From: Asterias amurensis
Lineage: Eukaryota > Echinodermata > Asteroidea > Forcipulatida > Asteriidae
Assembly (NCBI RefSeq): GCF_032118995.1
Contig: NC_092667.1
Span: 8,160,857 to 8,224,856, forward strand
Reading direction: 5' to 3'
Length of the DNA stretch: 64,000 nt
Below the pieces are notes generated by a model, which was given only the letters and a program-made list of their open reading frames with translations, did no database searches and was not told the origin of the DNA. Numbering within the stretch: the stretch's first letter is position 1; each line of letters opens with the position of its first letter. Of the stretch, positions 1-10,800 are shown piece by piece. A program made the position numbers and the translations under genes.

Positions 1-960
1 CAATATATGACGAATGCTTACCAATGCTTGACAATGCTAGACAATGACTTACGAATAGGCACCAAACGTTGGGCACGTCGCGACTGAGCTTACCAACAAT
101 TTCAAAAAAATGAAGCGATTGCTAGCGAATGTTACGAATGCTTGCGAATGCTTACAAAAGGGCTTACAAACGTTAATAATGCACTTAGGAATAGAATGTT
201 AATAATAATAATACAAAACATTTATAGGGCGCTATACAAAGAACAGAGCGCCTAACATTAACAAAGGGAGGGCAACATAAAAACAAAAACAAAACCAGAC
301 CAACGACAGGCTAATAGAGAAACAAAAGGAGGAGCAAATTAGGATGGTTCTGGAAATAAAAATGTCTTGAGGGGGCGTTTAAACACAGCCAACGACGCAG
401 CTTCTCTCAGACTTGGTGGTAGCGCATTCCACAAGCGCGGTGCAGGAACTGCAAAGGCTGTGTCCCCGGCTTTCCTTTTGGATCTAGGAATGGAGAGCCG
501 GGTCAAGTCTGATGAGGAGCGGAGTTGATGACTGTGTGCATCAGAAATACCATATTGTAAGTGAACCAAATTAACAAGATACGAGGGAGCTTGAGCATGG
601 AGAATTTTGTAAATCATTGTTACGAATGTCTTACCATCGTTGCCAATGTCTTCCCATTTTCTGACTAATTTCCGAACAATGGATTACGCGGCCGCGATTG
701 CTATAAATACCGGGGCGAATCTCGCTCTGGCCCTTGTTTGTTTGACAAACGGCAACACCACATTTTGTAAGAAAGAGGACCCGCGAATGTTACAAACGCC
801 TTACTGGTGCCTTTACGAACGTTGCCAACGCTTACGCATGCTTTACAGACGTTACAATGGCTTACCAATGCTAACGAATGTCGAGGCGAATGACCGTCTT
901 TGCAACATTTGCTGAAATTAACAAACCGGTTTGTAAATTGACCGATCTTTGTAAGGAGAT
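1..960. repeat. Degenerate decamer tract with LINE 3' end
   Basis: Positions 1-190 and 600-960 are built from variants of CTTACGAATG, CTTACCAATG and CTTGCGAATG. The right part (about 890-960), with CAAACCGGTTTGTAAATTGA, recurs inverted near 27590-27660. A LINE tail sits between the two halves. No gene A exon was recognised here, so the rest of gene A lies further left. Confidence 0.6.
185..617 (-). mobile_element. LINE 3' end (reverse transcriptase C-terminus and tail)
   Basis: The minus strand encodes about 90 residues including PSYLVNLV, SSSDLTRLSIPRSKRKAGD and APRLWNALPPSLREAASLAV, the standard C-terminal end of CR1/L2-type LINE polymerases. It is followed by a 3' region ending in GCGCCCTATAAATG and TATTATTATTATTA. 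It is 5'-truncated, the usual outcome of LINE insertion. Confidence 0.75.
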
Positions 961-971
961 GGGGCGTGACG

Positions 972-1143
972 GGTAAAGCCCGGTTCATACTTCCTGCAAA
1001 TGCGAATGCGAAGCGAATTTGACGTGAATGTGACGTCACACCCGTCTTTCGCAGCAATTATTCGCAAGGGTGTAGAGCAGAGTTCAAGTTCACGTCAAAT
1101 TCGCTTCGCATTTGCATTCGCAGGAAGTATAAACCGGGCTTTA
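972..1143. repeat. Inverted-repeat MITE, AAAGCCCGGTT family, copy 1
   Basis: Ends are inverted copies (TAAAGCCCGGTTCATACTTC and GAAGTATAAACCGGGCTTTA), followed inward by GCGAATGCGAAGCGAATTTG type sequence. A second copy lies at 54929-55118. Confidence 0.7.
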
Positions 1144-1568
1144 CGCAGTATAGCAGGTATACCACATTTTGTATACGTTTGCATGCGGGAACACAATGTC
1201 GTGGTTATGTAACAATGATCCGCCGGGCGAACTCCAACTCTTTTGCATGTTCCCTATGTTGATAGGAGGGTGCGGTTTGAACCCTTCGTTTTCAGTGGGT
1301 CAATGTGAGACAAACTTTGAGGCGGTCCGACAGTGATCGTTTCATACAGTTATAACTCACATTAAATTGCTCTAAAAGTTGTAGTGTTCAATCAAAAATG
1401 TGTAGGCTTTTATCACCAGCTGTAATGTGCATAAGCCCAAGTATGCACAATCGTATTAAAATACTAACAAGGCTTAAAACAAGTGACATTTTCCACCAAC
1501 TGATTTAAAATTAAAACCTGTGATCCAAATGTGTATATAACGCTAAAGGGTGAAAAATAATAACTTAC

Positions 1569-1889
1569 CTGTGGTCAAACCACCTTGTCCAACCAGTTTC
1601 GGGGTAAATTGCTGTTCATTTTCGCTTATCTTTGTTGTGAGTGTTAGCATTGTAGTCCCATACTTGCTGTCCTTTGTTCCCGTTTTCTCAGTTGTAAGTG
1701 TTAACATTGTAGTGTCATACACCATCTCTTCTTGTTCTGTAATTCCTAGTGTTAATGTGGTCCTAATGGATTCCAACTTCATCATAACTGTTGTCGGATC
1801 CTGTGAAGTGGCAGCTTTGGTCGGTGTTATTCCCTGCACCGTCGTCCTGGTCGGAACATTCACTTCAACGTCTTCAGTGGGTACTACCT
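1569..1889 (-). CDS. Gene A exon 6: Thr-rich stalk
   Basis: 107 codons, phase 1 at both ends (TTTCAG acceptor, GTAAG donor). The peptide is rich in Thr, with an internal duplication (two copies of TTMLTLTT about 25 residues apart) and no cysteine. It looks like an O-glycosylated membrane-proximal stalk and takes the place of gene B's 22-codon linker. Confidence 0.78.
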
Positions 1890-4800
1890 CTGAAATTTCA
1901 AGATAGAATTAGTTGTATTTTTCCATAAGTTAAACAGTGCTTGAAAGGCTAGATACTACATGTACAAGGTTTTTCCAAGAGATTAAAATTTGGCAGGACT
2001 AGCAACTTTAAACAAGTCAATGAATTAGATGTTTGATAAGTCATCACTTTTAAGTTATTAATTGTAATTTGTAGTTCCATGTGATACAGTGTTTGAGGTG
2101 CAGACGGAGTACCTGAGGTGCAGACAGAGTACCTGTTTTGTGTTGGGTTACACCCAGGCTATGTTCCGACACCCTTTTTTCTAACCCTAAACCGAATCTT
2201 AACCCTAACCTATTAGCCCAACCATAGTGTGTAAATCATCAGGGGTTTTCTGAACATAGAGTTGCCGGAAAATATCGAGCAGTCAGAAAGTAATGCACTG
2301 CACTTAACTTCTGTCATTGAGCTAGACACTTCACCATTGGTTGGATTTGACATCTAAAGCATGTGGACAACAAGTTACATCGGTCATTGTCAAAGACCAA
2401 TTTATCCCGAACATCACAAGCACCTACTGTGCCATTGTCACTATTTTGGGAGAGCTTGTCTTTCTGGGAACCGTCATTGAATATTCTGCCACCGAGGAGT
2501 TAAGATAGATTGTATAGTTTCGCAAAATTCCCTCCCTCCCTCCCTGGGGTTAATGGAAGGGTCAGGGTATTACGGAATACGTGGTACAGATTGAGTTGAC
2601 TGATAATCTTACAACTTACACTTAAAGCGGTAAGTTTAGGTTGTTCCTATAAACAAGACGCTAATAGGCATTGTAGCCTGTGAGGAAGTGGTAAATTAAT
2701 TTATGTGAATTGATATGGATAAATGGTGGTAATAAAATGATGTGATTGTATATAAAGAAGTAGATTAATTTGGTACCTTCTTGGCAACTCGCTGGAAGTG
2801 GGAACCTCATTGACCCGGAGTTTTCTCCAGTCAATGAGTGCATTTATATTTATAATAATTGTAATTAGTCTGGTACCTTCTTTGGCAAATCGCCGAGAAG
2901 TGGGAACCTTTGCGGATTGGAAATTTACAGTTCGCAAAGTGAGGAATTGGGACCCTTTGCGAATTGGTCGCAAAGTGTATTATAATAATAATAATAATAA
3001 CCTTACTTATAAAGCGCTTTTTACAAAAGCGATACAAAGCGCTAACGAAATACAATGGCAACAAAAACAAAAGATAAACTACACGCTTTACAGACAAAAC
3101 AATGCAATTAACAATGATACAATCTAGAGTAACTTAGGATAGAGGTGGGTTTTTAATTGGGATTTGAAGGAACTCAGGGAATTGGCTAAACGAACAGATT
3201 GAGGGAGACGATTCCAGCATTTTGGCCCAGTTGCAGCAAAGGCTTTAGATCCTACATTGGGAACTGGTATACTTCTTTATGAGTGGATATCACTGGATGG
3301 AATTAAATAAAGGGAAATCCCTTATATTATTATGAACTGGCGTTTTACCACGGAATTCAGAGTACGGAATAAATTAACTCTTGGCAGAGTTCACTACAAC
3401 AACAAATCCTTGTGTCTGTGTATATTTATCAGGTGGTAAAGACCGGCTTTGGAAAATAGCGAATAAGTGGCCACTAAATCAGCATACATTGTGTAAACCT
3501 TGCGCGTTGCACTGTATCGCACGCTTATTTATATCCCTGTAGTTTCATTGCAACTTCGCGCACTTACGCGTACGCGCGCTGAAAATGTATCAACTTTGAG
3601 TGCGCGCGTGTAACATGTGCGCGTTTTAATGCACAAGGAACAGCTATCGTCCAATAGACTGTGCAAGTCTCGCGCAGATTTGAACTTCCGGGACCACTGT
3701 GGTCCCAACCTTATGGAGTTTTACGTTGGGGAGATTTTGTTTCGTCCATTACTTTAGTTCAATATAGTTTATGACCATAAAAATGACATATGTTGTTAAA
3801 AATGTAATACTAATTAACAACATATATAAAGTAAAAATAAAGTCAACATAATAACGAAGAAAAACCGATATTTAAACTTGACCTCAGGTCAGGTTACTTG
3901 TACAAAATTAAGAATTTGTGCCCATCTCCGATCACGAAACTTACGCAGACGCTTGTTTTGGCCGCGCCAGGTGGAAAGCCTTTTTATTGGTCGCTTAGGC
4001 GTCGGCTTCCTCTTTAAAATGCGTCACGCGTTTATCTAACGCCATTGCGACCATCGTGCGTCCGCGTATAAACCAGCTTTCAGTAGTTTCACATTCGGGC
4101 GTAGATTTACAAAAGGGGTTTCAAAACATTTAAGATCAAACAAACATCCTTGTCCCAGAGTTTTACTTTTGTCTATACATAGACTTTAACCGATAATTGT
4201 GTATTTGTTTAAAAAGCTAAAACTAATTTAAACAAGCTCTTATGGGTATTTTTGTTGTTCAGATTCGGCATTAAGAACAAATTAAAGCAAAGATTTGATT
4301 CATAAAAAAATTAAGTTCTTCAGTTGTCGTGTTTTCTCGCTCCGGCGCGCGCGAGACTTGCACAGTCTATAGACCCTTCCCATGAAATATGTAAATTGCA
4401 CAAAGCGCGTGCGCACTAACGTTTTGGTTGGCATTAATGAGGAACATCGCGCTGTTTTGTACACGGCTAATGGGTGCGTGACGCAGACGCGGGTGCGTGA
4501 CGCAGACGCGATTGCGCGTCTGCTTAATGCACAACTCTATGGCGTTTGCAAACCAACAGGGTCTGTACGCATGCGTGAATGTAATTAGCATATTTCATGG
4601 GAAGGGTCCATTATTTGCCTCCTTTGACCCCAGTGAAGGCGCTGAACCATAGAGTTATATATAAGAACTAGAGGGCGCACTGGCCTATAGACCTTTCTTT
4701 TGCAACGTCACAGCCCGAGTTTTTGCCAACCCAGATTGGAAAACTATGGAAAGCCATAAGTGCAAATCAAGAAAAGATCGCTATTTTTGGTAACAATGTT

Positions 4801-7800
4801 ACCAAGTTTGTTAATTTTGTTCAAAAACAAAACAACTAATTATGAGAGGTATTTTATTTAATTGAAAGTTTGCAGAAAATGTTGAATTTTGTTGAAACAT
4901 CTGTTTTTACGATTGAGTGTTTTACTAACATTCGGCCGACCATGCCAACCAAGGCGGTTTGTTTATCAACAAGAAAAGGTCTATATACGCGCTCCGGCAT
5001 GCGCGCAGGCGGCCATTTTCTAAGTTGACAAACAAAACTGGCATCTCACAGCGTGTGTTTGTGCGGCCATTTTGTAAGTTGAACAAACAGCATCGCGTGA
5101 GCGTTCAATAAAAAAAAACCTCAAACGTGTATTGCATATTCAACGTGTATTGCATATTCAGAATGACGCGCTTGTCATTTTGCGGTCCCGTGGCGTTTGT
5201 GCACGAAGCCAGAGCCGTATATTGGGAGAGTTGCGACAACTTGCGATTAGAAACATCACTCGTGCGCCCTCTAGTTCTTTTCTATAACTCTATGCACTGA
5301 ACAGATCATTATTTAAGAGTCACTGGTCTCAAAGATCAGTAATGTGATTAACGCACGAAAGAGATGGGAACCATCAAAAGCTCAAATATGGCCACTGAAC
5401 ATGTCTGGAAGTACTGCCGAGAGAAAAGTAAAAAAAAAGGAAAATTGTGGCCGTTTAATTCGCTAAAAAGGGTATTCATTAATGGGAATAACAGTGTTCG
5501 TACCCGGTCTTCACTGCGTGGTCCGTTAACAGCGCCAGTCACCAACCCGGTCATTACCACGCAGCGAAGACCTGGTACTCGCACTGTTATTCCCTAAATA
5601 CAATACAAACTCAAGCATGTGAAAGTTTAAGCTGAGTCAGGCATCGTAGTCACAGGGAAATAGTAATTATTGCCAAAGGCTTTTACTGTTTTCAAACGTA
5701 GTTTGGGGCTCGCATGATAGTTGGTTTAATTATTTTATACATAAGTGAAAATCAACTGGGGTGGAAATATTTTAAGGAGGGTTGTCCACGATGAACGTAT
5801 ACCATAAGTACTGCGCAATTGGTTTGTTTTCACTCTTTACCAATGTTGTGCAGCTCCTAGTCTTATGTCATGTGACAGAGAAGGGGTGACTGCAATTTCC
5901 ACCCCATCATTCTGTATCGTTAGGCTCATTTTAGAAAACAGAATACATTATTAAAGTAAGAATGAAATTTCAAATGTTTTAAAACTTTTCAATTAGCTGA
6001 ATACCAACCTGTGCAGTTTGGCGGTGACTCTGTCCATATTGCTTGATTTGCTGTGTTATCAAATAGACATTGTATAGAGTGTGCACCAACCAACTCAAAA
6101 CCTTCACCACAAGCGAACTGCACCAAAACTCCATAACGATATGATGTTTCTGTCGCGGTTGTTCTGTGACTGTTAGCTGACACCCCTGGATCCGGGCAAA
6201 ACCCAAGGTGAACTGTTGATAATCAAGAAGGGAAAGAGCATCATCCCATGGAAAGCTTTAAGTAATTAACTGAATGTAAAATTGCTATAGTTTCGGTATG
6301 TTTAATTGAATTGAATATACTCTATTATTTTCAAATTAGCCAACTATTAATAGAGAGCATTCCTGTATGATATAAACGAATTAGGTGTCACTCAAAGTCT
6401 ACAATCGTATCATTTAAAGAACTCACACATTACTATAGGATTTCAAACTTTGCATGGTGGGAGTAATCAGGTGAGCTTTGCGGTATGCACCACCCCTGAA
6501 TACTGTATCAGAATATCGGTTTATCTTATTGTATATATGGTGCCGTACTGCAAACCTCACCTATCCACGTAACTCACGGTTACTAAAAACATTTTCACGC
6601 TACTTTGAAGAAACTTGATTTGGGGATTTGGTAAGCTAAAACAAAACATAATAGTGAACACCCAGAAATATTATAGGAATCTATAGCTCACGTGGCTCAG
6701 GGCCACCCATTCCCCCTCTTTAACTTTTGGTGTTTGGGTGCTTGCCGGGGGCACTTACCATCGTATACTGACACATTGGATTTGTCTCCACACACCTCAT
6801 CTGAATCTCCTTTACAAGGCACCTTGCAATCACTGTCTTTCTTCTGGGATCTTAAAGAAATTGTCTCATCACCACAAAAGCACTGTTTTCCTTTGCCTAG
6901 ACCAGCCTTTATCATGCCCTCAATACTTCGACAATAATTGAGACATAATGTGATGGTCATTTTGTCGTCAGTGAAGGCAACCTCACGGAATATGCTGTTT
7001 TTCTTGTTACTGTAGCATCCATGGAAATCTGGTTCTTTTGATAATAAATAATAACCAAGTATAAAACAGTACATCATTTTTGCACTGATTGTATTTCCAT
7101 GGTGAGCATTATACACAAACGAGACAATGTACTGGGATCTAATCAGGCACGTTTTTATTACTAGTCTCCCCTTTGTTGGTGACCAAAGTTTATTCCATTA
7201 TTTGCGTCATTGTTCTAACATTATTTAGCTATGTGAAATTCCATTTTAAATTTGTAAGTTTGATGCAATTCCTGATGTGCTTCAGTTAAATACTTGCTTA
7301 AAATAATTCATTGAACAATGGTTGTGACAGTGACCACACTATTCAACGTGTTCAAACTTGATCGTGACGTGCTGTCACAACCAATTACTTCTAAAAATTA
7401 AAGCTAGTGAAGTAATCTTTTACATTTTATTTGTTTTAATTGATAGAAAAGTTTAATAAGAAAAGTCTCAATAAATCAAAGCACTGTTTATCATGCACTG
7501 CGTGTGATGGTGCACGGTTTAAGTATCAGGCTTGCACACAATGTGCGCCTTTCCGTACCGTGGTGTGAAGTTACATCGCCTTTGATTTGACAAAGGTTTT
7601 GAGGTGTTCACTGTTTTCATCTGTCCGACGAAAATAAATTCAACCAATCACAGCGAAGATGATACACAGGGTAGAAGAATAATTTTAGCGGAAAATGGTG
7701 GAAACCCCACCTACCCAGGTTATTTCAGTAAACGAATGAGGGCGTATCACAATCGGTGTGCAGAGTTGGTTTTTGGAAGTGCGCCGTGGAGGCCACACAA

Positions 7801-10800
7801 TATTTATCTCACAAATGCTGCGTTTTGGGTTCTTTTGAAAAACATTTTGCTTGACCGTCCGACGAGTTCCTGTGATCATTTAAAATAAAACCACAATGAT
7901 TTTAAAGACAAATAAATATAAATAGGAATGCCGAGCAACCCGTTCTTGGACGTCTTTTAAATTTTTCGTGGCCAAACATTCTGCGTCGAGATACTGATTT
8001 TCAGATCGAGCGCAACGAGACTACTTTTCCATAATACTTGTTCAGTAATCGACTCTTTACTCACTTGTACAAATAAGACCTGCTCCATTTCTTACACCAC
8101 ACCCAGTAGGCGATACTTCATAATCACACTCTGCAAGATTGTTGTTTTCTGTATACACGCAAATAAACAGACAAATCAACGAACAAAATAACAAAAGTAC
8201 CAAGTTGACCACTCACGAGTTTGTCAATGTCAGGGCCAGTGGTCATAGTTATAACTCCTGCACTACTGACATTATAATTATTACCATTCTAAATAGTGGT
8301 TTGCAAATCACACATTTTTACCAATTGGGGACAAAGCTGGATGTGGGTTCAAAATGGTCAGATAGAATGTGACTCAAGCCTTTTGACATGGTGAATAAGT
8401 TGTAAAATACACAGCACATGTGCTGCTGTACAAATAACCCTTTATAGGTTAAAAGTATTGGTCTCACAATTTAACCCAAACACACAAACATGCGTCAGGA
8501 ACTCGCACCAACAGTTTTACTTGTATCTTCTCCTAGATACATGTTTGCAATGTTCTTGTAAGGGCCTACACGAACATCCATCGGCGTCGTCTTATTATGA
8601 CCGTGTGTAATACGAACAGTTATTGGTCTGTCTGCTGTCGAGGTTGTTGCACTGATTTGTCGATGTCAGTTACATCAATAGAACGCAAAACTTACAGAAA
8701 TTTGTTTACCAGAAATCATAATGCAATATTTGCAGTTAAGTATAGCTGTTCCGTATCGTCGATAAAAAGGGTCACGATCGATGCCGGATTCTGCACGGGT
8801 TGCATCAATGCCTGAAAAGCATTATTTGTCCAAACAATTGCGACCCTTAAACAAATTACCCATAGCTAAGTAGTCGAACTTGCATCTCATATTCGTGACG
8901 TAACGTAACATTACGTAACGTAACGTAACGCAACGTAGCGTGATAACTCAACAAGGCCCGCTTTTCTTCTAGATTTTATTTCAGTTGACAACTGTGGTTG
9001 TAGTAAGAACAAAACTTAAACAAAGCTAGCATGCTGCCTATGGTAGCGAGGCTGGGAGATAATCCATGCGTAGGTTTGGGTTGCTCACTAAAAATGATTA
9101 ATTTCATTTAGATAACAACTTCCATTAACACACAAATCATTTTTTTTTACGTAAAAGAGTAGTAAAGACAATGCAGCTACATGGTTGAAAACAATGATAA
9201 AAAGAACAAAACCCTTTCTGCATCTGAATCGGTTGACTGATCCTGGACCAGCTGTTTCTTCGCCATAGTAAGAGTCTATCCTGGTTTGTGAATAGCCCGT
9301 GTATCCTAGCTGACGGCAAGCTATAACACCATCTTCACTATTCCAGTCTCCATCACCACATACAGGAAGCCAGGCTTCACCGTCTATTTGGACTTCAACA
9401 CGGCCTGAGTTAGGACTGCTGATTGGTCCACCGATGAGACGAATATCGGTTATTTCTAACCAAATGGAAACAAACATAGACAGGTTTTGGAACTTTAAAT
9501 GTACATGCTGCAAAATTGTACCTTTCTACTTGAAATAAAAATAAACAAGTGTAACTAAACTGGAAAGACATGTGCAACAATGGTCAGTCACTATTTCGTA
9601 TTACTGGGGGAGGGGGCGTTGTTTTCATAAAGGGCAATGCATACTTCTGTTACGCTCGTTTGTTTCCACACTACTTTAAACATACGATAAACTAGCATGT
9701 GAATAGTTCTATTGACTTTTGGGACACCCACTTTCTAATTGTCCAGCAAATGTAGACTAATTGGTTGGATTATTAGCAACCAGGACTACTCGTTATATCG
9801 CTGTAGTCAAAGTAGTTCAAAACTCACCCACATATGAACATTACACATTATTTAAGTTTAACGAGTTTCTTTTATTTAAAAAAACATGGTATCAGATGAA
9901 AATGGGCCCACGGCTAATGGCCACCCACTGTTGAAAACATACGACATAAACAACAAACTTTGTACATCACGACAGTGTAATATTTGTTCCATTTAAAGAC
10001 AGTGGACACCATTTGTAATGTTCAAAGACTATAGTCTTCTCTCACGGTGTATCTCAATGCATGCAGGAAATAATAATCCTGTGAAAATTTGAGATCAATC
10101 GGTCGTCGAAGTTGCGAAATAATAATGAAAGAAAAAACCAATTGTCACACGAAGATGTGTGTGCTTTCAGATGCTCGATTTCGAGTCCTCAATTTTAAAT
10201 CAGAGGTCTCGAAATCAACAGCTCCCCATTACTCGTTACCAAGTAAGGTTTTATGCTAATAATTATTTTGAGTAATTACCAATAGTGTCCACTGCCTTTA
10301 ATGGTACCTTTTATATTGTGTTAGACACTGGGAACTATTGGTAATTGTGAAAGACCAGTCTTCTCACGTGGTGTATCTCAACATATGCATAAAATCAAAC
10401 CTGTGAAAATTTGAATTCAATTAAAATTTGAATTCAATTGGTCGTCGGAGTTTCGAAATAACAGTGGAAAAACACCCATGTCACACAAAGTTGGGTGTTA
10501 TCAGATGCTAAATCTAATTCGTGGACAATTATTTTTTTCTCGAACACTAAATTACATCAGAGGGAGCCGTTTCTCACAATGTTTTATACTATCAACCTCT
10601 CCCCATTACTTGTTACCAAGTAAGGTTTTATGCTATACCGTGTGTCTCAAAAATATCTATACACTTTTGAAATGGCTGCGAAATGAAAAGTATATGATTC
10701 TGGAGGAAAAGGTTTAGGTGTATGGATACCTTATGGTCTCAACTTTCACATGACACTGTGAAGGGTTGAAAATAAGGCTGCGCAGGAATTAGCCTTCCCT

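Larger units (their letters stand above)
1890..6008. other. Gene A intron 5, filled with repeats
   Basis: 4.1 kb between the CCP and stalk exons. It holds a short duplicated tract near 2090-2130 (GAGGTGCAGAC...GTACCTG twice), a LINE 3' end (2975-3265), and four inverted-repeat elements from 3655 to 5595 listed separately. Near 2769-2910 a GGTACCTTCTTTGGCAA unit occurs twice, about 100 bp apart. No further exon was recognised. Confidence 0.6.

Noticed and set aside
701-1057. 118-aa minus frame
   Set aside because: Lies over the decamer tract and the AAAGCCCGGTT MITE; no domain or codon signature.
1550-1906. 118-aa plus frame with hydrophobic stretches
   Set aside because: It is the antisense of the Thr-rich stalk exon of gene A.
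2180-2215. Telomere-like CTAACCCTAA...CTTAACCCTAACC
   Set aside because: Only a few imperfect units; too short to call an interstitial telomere.
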